In this document: positions 53,540 to 64,000 of the stretch, in pieces
How the letters are laid out: each line of letters starts with the position of its first letter
How positions within the stretch are numbered: position 1 is the stretch's first letter
NCBI GenBank assembly: GCA_018340805.1
Contig: JACMZG010001908.1
Span: forward strand, 35,490,506 to 35,554,505
Direction: 5' to 3'
Source of the DNA: Microvelia longipes
Taxonomy: Eukaryota > Arthropoda > Insecta > Hemiptera > Veliidae
DNA length: 64,000 bases
Notes under the pieces: generated by a model
Told to the model about the DNA's origin: nothing
What the model saw: the letters and a program-made list of their open reading frames with translations, nothing else
Database searches by the model: none
Translations under genes and position numbers: made by a program

Positions 53540-54475
53540 ATTCAGTAGTTCAAGAAAAAGTATTGTGTTTGCAAAAATAATCTAATTTTTATCTGATCAA
53601 TTTTCAACTTGATATTTTCCTGACTCATCCGTTTCAGGTGTTTTTTTACCTCCTAAGTAGTTTTTACTAAGTTGTCTGTCTATGTGTGAGTCTGTATTGT
53701 AGCTCGCTGTGTGTTCATGTTCGAGAGTTGATGTACAAAATTCAATCTTTAGGTCTACTTGTGCTATTCGGAAAATATTTTTCATGACCTTATTAACTGG
53801 TAAGAATGACTTAGGAAAAATTAATAATACGCGAAAAAATGATCAATATGAAATTTAGTACGCATGTTGTCATAAAATATTAACCAATGTGCCACCCAAA
53901 GTTTCATTTCATTATCAGCATTAATTTAATTTTTATCTATACATTTCAATGTCTTTTATAGATTTGTATAGACATACAAAAAATGTCTACAAATGTCTTG
54001 TAGACATTTTTTTAAATTATTAAAAATAAATGATAATCCAATTAAGTTGAATTTGGTACAAGTGTATCTCTTTTCGTAATGAATGCGTATTCTAAGGTTC
54101 GTTTCAATTCGGCGAGTATATCTACGGTTTTTGTTGGATCATAAGGTTAAGCTTATAAAACTCCTAACGGATTTTCAAAATCCTTGGAGCTACTTTTTTG
54201 AAAAAAAAATATTTTAGGTTAGTTTTCTTATTAGTTTTCTTATTTGTATGTGCTGTATTTTTTTCTCAATAAAGCTTTACTTACTTACTTACTTAAGGTT
54301 AAGCAGCATTAATAAGTGAGGCTAGTGCCTGCATAGGTAACTACGGAAGAAAATAAAAATAATGTATTTACTGTCTGAGAGCGAGCTAAGCGAGTCCGAA
54401 GTAGTGAGGATAAGTGTAGCAAATCCGATGTTGTGAGGAACAATTTCAAGGTCCCTATACCCAATATTTTTTCTA
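53540..54475 (+). repeat. Rep-A copy split within its 5S-like part
   Basis: Start side from CAAGAAAAAGTATTGTGTTT; complete middle with an extra hairpin of 'aaatgtctacaaatgtc' type around 53985. The 5S-like part is cut after GGATCATAAGGTTAAGC and resumes at 54305 (AGCATTAATAAGTGAGG). Weak hairpins follow at 54373 and 54402. End TCCCTATACCCAATATTTTT. Confidence 0.85.
54153..54293 (+). mobile_element. 5'-truncated LINE 3' end with 11-bp target duplication
   Basis: TAAGGTTAAGC flanks the 141-bp insert (54142-54152 and 54294-54304). It ends CTCAATAAAGCTTTACTTAC with further TTAC repeats: polyadenylation-like signal plus short-repeat tail. The tail type differs from the A-tailed insert at 29739, so at least two LINE families have been active. 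Confidence 0.85.
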
Positions 54476-54996
54476 AATGTTTTTTTTTAATTTTTTCTAA
54501 AGCTTATGCTCAGTTTAGAGCTTTTGCTTATACGTAATTAGAGGAATTTAAAATAAATAAACTTTTTTTTATTTCACATTAAGAGATTATGTAATACAGT
54601 TAATAATTATGACACTTTAGGTTAATGTGTGGCTAGGGATTCCACACAAAGGAAGGGGGAGGGGGTCAATTACATGCTTAAAGAGACTTTAGTAAGGTTA
54701 ATGTTCAATTAATTTTAACCCTTCATATACCACAGGCTACTCGCATGTACATCACAAACAAGGCATTAGCCAACAAACGACCACATCTATGCCGCAATAT
54801 ATTTAAACCACACCTGTGTCTAAACTTAATCCCTTTCATATCCGTTACTAATGTTACAAAATAATGTCATTGTAATAGAATGTTAAACATATGTTTGTAA
54901 CATTAATTATTATGACATTGTATGGAAATAGAATCATCTTTTATTCGTTTAAGGTTTGCAATATGTATTATATAAGCGAATTTCATGTCTTTTTAT

Positions 54997-55002
<6 letters not shown>
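54476..55002. other. Unassigned AT-rich sequence
   Basis: Contains the G-rich GGAAGGGGGAGGGGGTC at 54651. No gene recognised. Confidence 0.4.

Positions 55003-55062
<60 letters not shown>
55003..55062. repeat. (AT)n microsatellite
   Basis: Uninterrupted AT dinucleotides. Confidence 0.95.
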
Positions 55063-55139
55063 CGCCATTTGTAATGATTTTATTTGGTTTACCAAATATA
55101 TGTTGGGAGAGTCGATATGGGTAATCAAAATAATCAATA

Positions 55140-55225
55140 CGAAAAAGCCTCTCCACAAAGTTAATTTAATAAAATTCAAAACCGGCTTTTAACCAAAACG
55201 GTCATCATCAGTGCCTAAAAACAAA
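55140..55225 (-). repeat. Repeat fragment with hammerhead-like core
   Basis: On the minus strand (55211 to 55183): CTGATGA, T, GACC-gtttt-GGTT, AAAA, GCCGG. Flanks match the copy at 4110 ('ttaggca' before, 'ctttgtggaga' after). GAAA is changed to AAAA. Confidence 0.4.
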
Positions 55226-55279
55226 AAGTAAAAGAGACTAGTAAACACTAAAAAGAAGAACCTCGATATGGGTGTTACT

Positions 55280-55768
55280 AAATTGTTTATAAGTTCTAAT
55301 ATGACGGCTAGACCACAAATGTTTCCCTCGAAGGGACCACGTCGATCTTTGGCTACTTACACTTGTTTAAAAATATTATAGATAAGTTCTAATTTTCGAT
55401 TGAAAATAAGAAAATTAATTCTCTTACGATTTTATTACCTCGCTTTAAATCGGATATTATTGCGATTCCAAAAATGTACCCCTATTTAAAGCTTTTATTT
55501 AGATAAACCTGGTGTCACCAACCCTTTTACAAAACAGGCCTTTTAACAAATAAAGCTATTGAAAATACTTCAGTTAAAAGTGTTTTAGTCGCAGATCCTA
55601 AGGGGGAGACACTAGCATCTGGTCCAATGGTCAACCCCTCTGTATGTACACCAGTCTTTATTTAGCTGCTTTTCTTAATTGTTTATTTTAACCACTATGG
55701 AATATTACTAATTTAAGATAATATAGCTGTTTATTTATTCCTTCACATTTAGAGTGTAAATAAAAAGA
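55280..55768. other. Unassigned AT-rich sequence
   Basis: Nothing recognised. Confidence 0.4.
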
Positions 55769-55769
55769 A

Positions 55770-56045
55770 TTGGGACCGGGGTATAGTTACGAAATATTCC
55801 TCACCATATCGGATTTGCTATGCTCATCCTCACTACTTCGTACTCACTTCGCTCCTCTTCAAAATATGGAAATCACCTAATTTATTTTGCAGGACGTCTT
55901 CGGACTTGCTTTGCTCGGTGCTGCTTAACATTAGTGATTAAATAAAAACCATAGATATATTAATCGTATTAAAATCAGACATGGTATACTTAATTACATG
56001 ATACGCTGCACCAAATTTCAACTCGATCAGATTCATTTTCGATTA
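55770..56045 (-). repeat. Rep-A 3' part
   Basis: GGACCGGGGTATAG, hairpin GGATTTGCTATGCTCATCC (55811-55829), a truncated 5S-like part (GGTGCTGCTTAACATTAGTG), and then a piece of the middle ('caaatttcaactcgatcaga'). Confidence 0.7.
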
Positions 56046-56200
56046 TATAAAACTAACCACGCCAGGAGTATCACCACTGGTGATTCTCCTATCAAGACTG
56101 CCAAGTCACTTTAACCAGTATGAGCACTATGTCAAATACATTATTGTAGACAATAATCAATAAGTTAAAAAAAAAATATAAAACGTATATTTCTAACAAT

Positions 56201-56513
56201 TTCTTTGTTAGTTATTCGTTTCATTTGTATTTATTCGATTCCTTTGTTAGTTATTCGTTTCATTTGTATTTATTCGATTCCTTTGTTAGTTATTCCTTTC
56301 ATTTGTATTTATTCGATTCCTTTGTTAGTTATTCCTTTTATTTGTATTTATTCGATTCCTTTGTTAGTTATTCCTTTATTTGTATTTATTCGATTCTTTG
56401 TTAGTTATCCTTTCATTTGTATTTATTCGATTCCTTTGTTAGTTATTCCTTTCATTTGTATTTATTCGATTCCTTTGTTAGTTATTCGTTTCATGTGTAT
56501 TTATTCGATTCCT
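56201..56513 (+). repeat. 39-bp tandem array (8 units)
   Basis: Unit 'ttagttattcctttcatttg' + 'tatttattcgattcctttg'. Because 39 is divisible by three, one frame stays open across it (LVIPFICIYSIPL repeated), but nothing suggests it is a gene. The first, second and last units have 'attcgttt'; inner ones have 'attccttt'. Confidence 0.95.
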
Positions 56514-56694
56514 AAAGTTTTCAGATAAAATACAATTTTTTTAAAAAGTCCTTCACCTGATGGTAATGACCAACAAATGTTTGATCACATCTCGGACTGT
56601 TTCAATTTCTATATTTAATTCGTTCTTTAATGATATTTGATAGTATAGTTTTAATAATTTTAAGTTTTCATTGTTACTTTGCCTCCCCTACTAT

Positions 56695-57750
<1,056 letters not shown>

Positions 57751-57784
57751 AATGCATATGCATATCTATCGTATTATTTTTCTA

Positions 57785-58013
57785 ATATAATTTAAATTTT
57801 TTAAGACTGCAGTCCAGTATAATATTAATTTATTTAATAATTTTCACAACGTTTCATTGAGCGAAGCTCAACATCTTCAGGTGAACCCAAAATAAAACTA
57901 AAATTGTAATGCAACAATTTTTTAAACGCAACTTATAAAATTAAAAATAATTTAGAATAGATTATTTTCAATTTTATAAGTTGACTGCAGTCTTCAAAAA
58001 ATTTAAATTATAT
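57785..58013. mobile_element. Inverted-repeat element with hammerhead-like core
   Basis: Ends ATATAATTTAAATTTTTTAA + GACTGCAGTC (57785-57814) and their complement (57983-58013). Inside is a second inverted pair CTTATAAAATTAAAAATAAT / ATTATTTTCAATTTTATAAG (57932-57980). At 57852-57880 the minus strand reads CTGAAGA, TG, TTGAGC-TTC-GCTCAA, T, GAAAC. No reading frame. Confidence 0.65.
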
Positions 58014-58878
58014 ATATCATACCAGTCCAAAAAATTTACTCTTTTATATTTTTCTAATCATTAATTAACTTACGCCTGTAACAGGTTAAATATTTGGTTA
58101 CCTAATAATTCTCTGGTCGTGCGTAGCAAGACCGGAGCAATGCCGCATAGCTTTCTTTGGGTAATCATGAAATTCTGAGGACTTAATTATAAGACCTAAG
58201 ACATAGTATAACCACTTCATTATCACTTTATCAGTATCAAATGGTCTTTGATACCACCTAACCAGAAAATGTTACTGTAATGTCCCTTCATTTCATTGAA
58301 AGTGCCTTAAGTAAAATATTAAATTACTATGTAATTAAAAATTAAGTTATTATTACATTTTCCTTTAGTGATTCGGATTGTAAGAATGTAGTAAAAAAAT
58401 TTATTACTTTAAGTAAATTACTAGTGCATAAGTTACAACCCTAAGGGTTTGGGCTATAAACGTCAGCAGAAATAAATTACTTTGGAGCTTTGTTTAATTT
58501 TAACCACAGTAGCGTTTTTTAGATTACTGTTGGGGGTCATTAAATGGTTTATGACTGGTAGTTACGAATAGAAAGAAAAAGAAACCGGATTAATTTGCAA
58601 ATTGTTGGTTTTTTCTAAGTAGATATATAAGGATTTTTTTTGTACATTTTTAATTTCTTTTTACTAACTAGTAGGGAAGTTACATTTGGAGTTTTATAGC
58701 ATTTTTTTGAGTAATTATTTTTTGTTTGGTTTATGGAGCTAATTTTTTGGGTAAACTTTTTAACTAATCAACTTTTATTTGAAGTTTCAGTAAGTTAAAA
58801 TTAAAAGGAAATGATTTTAAAAAATACAAAGAAAGTTTAAAAGTATAAAATGGTGTCTAAATATTTTTAACGAATTTC
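58014..58878. other. Unassigned AT-rich sequence with one GC-rich hairpin
   Basis: GGTC-GT-GC-GTA-GC-AA-GACC at 58115-58133 lies in a short GC-richer patch. Otherwise nothing recognised. Confidence 0.45.

Positions 58879-58971
<93 letters not shown>
58879..58971. repeat. (AT)n microsatellite
   Basis: AT dinucleotides with one TT break. Confidence 0.95.
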
Positions 58972-58972
<1 letters not shown>

Positions 58973-58974
58973 GT

Positions 58975-59180
58975 TCTTCAATAACATGGGTTTTCAAATT
59001 TGGCTGTGTCATTATTGTAGCTTAATGACGTTATATACATTTCATAAATAATGGGGTTCTCAGTATGAATAAGGTTGATTTTTGTTCCTAGTTTTAATCT
59101 GATCCGAAAAAGTGTTCTAAGTTATTGTGCACCCAATAAACTTTTTAAAACAAAAATCTTGTACATAATTTTCTTTATTA
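58975..59180 (-). repeat. Rep-C copy 3
   Basis: GGCTGTGTCATTATTGTAGC, TGGGGTTCTCAGTATGAATA, TGATCCGAAAAAGTGTTC, then CAAAAATCTTGTACATAAT. Confidence 0.65.
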
Positions 59181-59199
59181 CTTTTAATTATGTCTACAC

Positions 59200-59322
59200 C
59201 AACAAAGTTTATCTCCAGACGGTGTATAATATAAAGTTTATTAACTAGTTTTTAGGGTGTAAAGAAGCATTTTTCACTCCCAAGGGAGAAAAAATTACTT
59301 TTCACTCCCTTGGGAGTGAAAG

Positions 59323-59325
<3 letters not shown>
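59200..59325 (-). repeat. Rep-E partial copy
   Basis: TTTATCTCCAGACGGTGTAT, AACTAGTTTTTAGGGTG and CACTCCCTTGGGAGTGAAAG, the inversion of 8870-8996. Cut off by the following microsatellite. Confidence 0.75.

Positions 59326-59395
<70 letters not shown>
59326..59395. repeat. (AT)n microsatellite
   Basis: Uninterrupted AT dinucleotides directly after Rep-E. Confidence 0.95.
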
Positions 59396-59396
<1 letters not shown>

Positions 59397-60256
59397 ACTA
59401 TGTTTAAAATGACTTTATTTGACGGAATATAGGCAATATTATTGTTATTCAAAAAATTTCTATATGTTTTGTTAAAAAATCCTATGCGTATATATTTTCA
59501 CAACTTCTTTATAGTCACAACTGTAGAACTTCTAAAGTGAGAATGTGTATTTCATGCCCACATATAGGCTCTTTATAACAAATATGCATTTTAATACCAA
59601 CATAATTCTTTCTGAGCTGTCACAGACCTGACATTTCTTTTGAGCTTTCAGGCTGTGTAGACTCCGGAGTAATAAAACTAAAAATATAATTATAAATTCG
59701 ATTTTTTGCTGCAATAAATAAAATGCCTCACTAGTTATTCTAACTTAATTAATCTACATAGTAATTTATTATCCAAATAATAAATTATGTATGATATTAA
59801 ATAATTACTGCATTTTATTTATAATAGTTTTATAGCTTGCTTCCAGGGAAGTTTTAAGACTTATGGAACAATGTATTGTGTTCTATTCAGTACGGTATAC
59901 TGAATCAGTTTTGAATAATTTTATCTCGGACGAAGCTCCCTATTATTGGTGCAAATGTAAAATAAGATAAGATGCTATTCATTGGGTATAAAACAAAATT
60001 ACAGAAATATAGTATAATTTGCATTAATTAATTATTTGTTTTTTTTTTCTTTACACGGTATGATTCTTTATAATCAGTCTAAATAGACTGTTTATAAATA
60101 GTCTGCGTTGATTCAATTGATTTTAACTGCCTGTTCTATTTATAGAGTTTTAAAATTAAGTAAATTATGTGGTGTAAATGTAACAACTTAATTTGTTTGA
60201 AAGATGTCAAGTAAATAAATACATTCATGCGTTCTAAATTTTAAATCGATTAAGCA
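59396..60256. other. Unassigned AT-rich sequence
   Basis: No gene recognised. Confidence 0.4.
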
Positions 60257-60512
60257 TTTCTATGAATTTTATAAATTTTTGCTGAGTCATTATTGCTGGT
60301 TAATGACTTCATATTTAACTTTTGACAGCCTAACATACTTAAAGATTGATTTTTGTTCCAAGTTTCAACTCTTTTCCATGAATACGCTAGGAGCTACGAT
60401 GATAGCAGAACTTTTTCTGAAAACCACTCTGGAGGTTTTCAAAAAAACCTAATACGGATAATTCAAGTGAAATCCTCGTTACAGATATTTGTCTAAGCAC
60501 AATAATATGTCT
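60257..60512 (-). repeat. Rep-A start-side fragment
   Basis: GAGTCATTATTGCTGGTTAA, AGGAGCTACGATGATAGCAG and AAAACCACTCTGGAGG. A TTTA tetranucleotide run follows at 60512-60530. Confidence 0.75.
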
Positions 60513-61690
60513 ATTTATTTATTTATTTATTGTGGAGATTAATTAAGTTTTCTATATTTGGAATAAATGAAGAAAAGTTAGCTGAAGGAATCATGATAAT
60601 GGGGAATAAAGATTACAAATAGAATAAATAAAAGGTTGTAGCTTTATGCATTTAAGCTTCAAATATTTCCTCATTAAGGTTCAATATTGAGTGTAATATA
60701 CATCTGTGGAAGCTTTTCTACGGGTTTTATAAATATGCATTTATTTTTTAAATTCTATTTTGTTTTGAATAGTTGTCATAAAGAAGATATATATGTGTAA
60801 ATCTTAAAGTTATAATCTATGTGTAGTTAAACTGTTTATCTAATCGACAAGGTTTTAGTGTGGGATTTCGGGTCGAAAAACCGGTGTAAATCATTTTATA
60901 TTTTTTTACCTATATGTATTAAATAGTTTGCAGTCGTATCTTATTTTTTATATAACATATAAATTGTAAGAATTCAATTCAGGTAGTTGTATTTTTTTTT
61001 AAGTAAAAAAAGTGTTAAAGAGCGATTGAAAAGTTTTTTTTGTGAAGTTTGGTTGTTCGATAGCCACTGCTTCCGCGCATTGGTTTCACAACGTGCCTCC
61101 AAAGCCAGTTGTTGGCAAAAAAGACAATATCCCGTCCTCTAAGGATTTTAAGATTTTTTAAGGGTTACTTATTGGTTTTGAACCCTTCACTGCTGTTATT
61201 TTTTTTAAAATCAAAATTACATCCACATTAAATATGTGTTGATCCCTTCAGCTTTTTAAAGTACGTTTTATAATATTTATCAGTAGACACTCCAGATCTC
61301 GGAGCCTTTTAGATACTTCTTTCAAAATTCTCAAAAGTCACTAATTACTCTTTATGCTTTCAGGTGCGGATGTGATTTAAATATTCAGTGACATTTTCAG
61401 GTAATTTATTTATTTGGCTATTAACTTTTTTGGGGAGCAATTATTTTACTTGCGTGATGCTGACAGTATAACAAGATTCTGCCCAAGATACCTCTATAGC
61501 CTTTCCCCCATAAGTTACTTTTTTTCTAGAACATTTAACTCGTAGATTTCATTTAGAAGTCTTATTAAACTTTCTTGGTTACATCACGTTTATTAATAAA
61601 TCTCAGGTGGATTTGTTTGTCTACGACAAGATTAATTGACTTGATATAACTATTTCTTTAACGTAACATAAATTGATGTTTTTAATTAAC
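60513..61690. other. Unassigned AT-rich sequence
   Basis: No gene recognised over 1.2 kb. Confidence 0.4.
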
Positions 61691-61694
61691 TTAA

Positions 61695-61805
61695 AATACC
61701 GGGTACAGGGTATTCCGGTATTTTACCTCGCTATGTTGGGCTCGCTTCTCGCGACTTCAAAATAGAACACAATACGTACCGTAGTAGATGAAGAAAAGTG
61801 ACAAC
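61695..61805 (-). repeat. Rep-A remnant, both ends joined
   Basis: The Rep-A end (ACCGGGTACAGGGTATTCC, GGCTCGCTTCTCGCGAC) is joined directly to the Rep-A start (AACACAATACGTACCGTAG, GATGAAGAAAAGTGA). The whole interior is lost. Confidence 0.65.
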
Positions 61806-61999
61806 AGTGTCTTGTTCGATTGCAGATGTCTGACACATTTAAAAGGAAACATGTATGATTGATAATACTCCCCCTCACGCAGTGTCGCTTGTAGATTTAA
61901 CAAATTTTTGTCTTATTTTGTCCAGTAGATATTTATGAGTTGGTAAGCTTAGAGTTTTAGTGGAAATATCAGCTTCCTCTTAGCTGTTCCCATCTTGAA

Positions 62000-62480
62000 T
62001 ATTATGTTCTTTTATAATTGGCGATATAAAAGAACATAATAGTCTGGCATGTATGGTAATCTGATTACCAAAATGTGTTATTCTACGGTAACTTTAAAAT
62101 GTTAAATTATAACATACCTTTAAATTAATTATTTCAAAAACTGTGTCATATCCAAAACAATTTATTACCAATTTAATTGAATTCCGATATTGTTTCCGAG
62201 CTATCGTTTGGCATACATAAAACCTATTATCCATTTATAATAAAAAATAAGCTTACCGATAATCCAGAATTCAACACTTTTATTACATTGTATGGGAAAA
62301 AAAGATCTAGGAAAAATTATCATCGGAATTCAGCGATATTGGTGTCAAGTTTTCTAGGATATCAGTTTGTAGGGATCAGTTTCAGAAACGATCCATATAA
62401 TGGTATGCTCCAATTTAACTTTTTTTTAAGTTACCGTAGAAAACACATTTTGGTAATCAGATTACCATACTTGCCTGACA
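62000..62480. mobile_element. Inverted-repeat element, about 440 bp
   Basis: Left end (62041-62098) GGTAATCTGATTACCAAAAT + GTGTTATTCTACGGTAAC is inverted at 62434-62475 (GTTACCGTAGAAAACACATT, then TTGGTAATCAGATTACCATA). A hairpin, ATTATGTTCTTTTAT / ATATAAAAGAACATAAT, adjoins the left end (62002-62042). The 102-codon frame inside overlaps the right arm and has no known motif. Confidence 0.6.
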
Positions 62481-64000
62481 ATTAGCTAACCAATAATTGG
62501 GTATTTGAACTTCCAGTGGTCGACTTAGACCAATTTTATCGCTATAGCTCCGTATGGATGTGAGAAATCATGGTGCTGTATTTGAAATATACCACTATGT
62601 ATAAGGGAAACTGCTACTTTGGCTGCGTGTGTTACAGAACACAATTAAATTTTCAGGCAATTTATTTTTTTTTAAATTACTAGTTTTTTGCATTTTTATG
62701 AAACTTTAATGATTTTACTTCCTCTGCTCCTTTTTTTATATTTTTTTTTTCATGTTTTATTAGTTTGTAGTTTTATGTTTTAACTATTTTATCTTTTTAA
62801 CTTTCTTTTTATTTCAGTTTTTATGACAAACTTATTTTATTTAAATTAAGATTTAGCTATTTATTTTTAACTTTCGTTTTGAATTTCTTATGGGTCATCA
62901 GACCCATAAGAAATTAGAAAATTAGAAAATTAAGCACTAGACTGAAAAAAATATGCAAATGCGTGTTAAGTAATTGCGTGTTCGGCAGTTGGTAGAGTAA
63001 GTTATTTGCGGCAGAACTTCGGTGATTGTTATTTCTACTACTGGGAAGTGTTAATATTTTCTCCTATATTGAATGAAATAAGTTTCTTGTTTTGCTAGAT
63101 ATCTTTGTTTTAAAAAGAAAGAATAGTAGGTAACAGTAGTAGGTAGTAGTGTAGGCAACATTTGTAGCAGGAGAGGTAAAAGGATGCTTCAGAGATAGAG
63201 GAGGGTTCTGGGTCAGTGTTTGTTCCAGGTGGTTTATTAGTATTTCAGGGCTAGACGAATGGGGAGGTTCTTATGTTATAAGAAGTCTCTTAAATTTGAC
63301 GATTTTTTTGGAACGTTACCGTGGGTAGTGGAGAAAATAGTTTAGCAGTCAAAGAGACTTAACTAGGTAGTATAAGTGTCTTTGTCCGCTGTGCTCAATT
63401 GTGTTGAAAGAATCATATGACCGTCTTTTCAACAATTTGTTCATGAAATATAGTCTGGAATGATGATAAGTAGTGAATAGATAAAACGAGTTAGCTCCGG
63501 GTGGGCGAATTGGAAGTGAATTAGTGCTGTAGTTTGGAACTCAAGTAATTAGTTTGGATAACTACGAAATGAGAGATCTGGCTTAGAAGCACAAGGAATA
63601 GAGCGTAGCTCTATTCTGGAGAAAGCAGTGAGTATAAATACCTTTAGATTTGGATAAAAATGCTTGGAATGAAGGAACTTAGATACGCTAGAAAACACTT
63701 AGAAGAGGCACTCTCTATTAGTTAGGAACTATGTATTTTTTACTATTTCAAGATGTATTGACAGTATAAATGGTTTTATCTATGTTCAACTAGTTTACAT
63801 GTCTCAGACCATGTTGTTTCCTCTTGTTGTACAGATGTAGCAGGGTCTATTCGACTTTATATTGTTATTCCTCAACCGTATTCTTTTAACCTATAGGATG
63901 CATTAAGAATAACTAGTCCGATTTATAGTTTGAGTCTGTATTTATTCGTTAAGGACCTATACGATATAAACAGTAATATTTTTAATGATACCTTTTCTTG
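62481..64000. other. Unassigned sequence with two strong hairpins
   Basis: AATTTCTTATGGGT-catcag-ACCCATAAGAAATT (62882-62915, perfect 14-bp arms) and GAATAGAGC-GTA-GCTCTATTC (63596-63616, perfect 9-bp arms). 63120-63200 has short repeats of 'gtaggtaacagtagtaggta'. No gene recognised. Confidence 0.5.

Noticed and set aside
57785..58013. Proven self-cleaving ribozyme
   Set aside because: The core order fits, but extra bases precede stem II and stems I and III are not evident, so I report only a hammerhead-like pattern.
62177..62485. 102-codon frame as a gene
   Set aside because: It runs into the right inverted arm of a non-coding element and shows no motif or homologous family I know.
62985..63030. 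tRNA-like D-arm (CAGTTGGTAGAG)
   Set aside because: The 12-base match has no B box or cloverleaf after it; probably chance.

Overview
This window looks like gene-poor, strongly AT-rich DNA from a eukaryote, most likely an invertebrate animal. The signs are: dozens of interspersed repeats, many long (AT)n microsatellites, a Ty3/Gypsy LTR retrotransposon, a decayed LINE of the RNase H-bearing I group, a pogo/Tigger-type DNA transposon, a tRNA-derived SINE, a repeat carrying a 5S-rRNA-like segment, and no bacterial-style gene packing. I recognise no intact host protein gene. Species cannot be told from the sequence.

Repeat names used here are mine. Rep-A is the dominant family: about 20 full or broken copies on both strands, 720-1000 bp when complete. 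It starts near 'ACCGTAGGTATATAG', has a 5S-like internal control region about two thirds along, then three hairpins, and ends 'CCCCGTACCCGATTT'. Rep-B is a diverged relative lacking the 5S part (15885, 52740, 56695). Rep-C is a short relative next to (AT)n arrays (42735, 50105, 58975). Rep-D is at 10095 and 46468. Rep-E is at 8556 and 59200. LT is a long-inverted-repeat element with three copies (1005, 21745, 46998).

Layout. 1-11 kb: repeats, LT copy 1, two foldbacks, tRNA-SINE 1, Rep-E. 11.3-13.3 kb: an inverted-repeat element next to a LINE remnant (RT tail, RNase H, zinc-knuckle-like C-terminus). 14-15.4 kb: a diverged 716-bp tandem duplication. 16-30 kb: mostly Rep-A/Rep-B copies and unassigned AT-rich DNA. 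30.6-36.5 kb: a foldback element split by a 5.2-kb Gypsy element on the minus strand, whose 138/139-bp LTRs differ by one base and are flanked by a 4-bp ATAT duplication. 37-48 kb: Rep-A copies, one holding a tRNA-SINE with 13-bp duplications, and a 145-bp satellite arranged as two opposed arrays. 49.2-50 kb: an 812-bp deleted Tigger element. 50.4-50.9 kb: a 70-bp tandem array. 52-60 kb: more Rep-A/B/C, a 39-bp array, a LINE 3' end inserted into Rep-A, and an inverted-repeat element with a hammerhead-like core. 62 kb: another inverted-repeat element.

The elements are nested and can be ordered in time: Rep-A, then SINE or LINE insertions into it; foldback, then Gypsy. The most unusual signal is a recurring hairpin design, stem-GA-GC-GNA-GC-GA-stem, found in unrelated repeats with compensatory stem changes. 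Scattered single-base indels in tandem arrays and in the young Gypsy ORFs suggest that some breaks are long-read sequencing errors.
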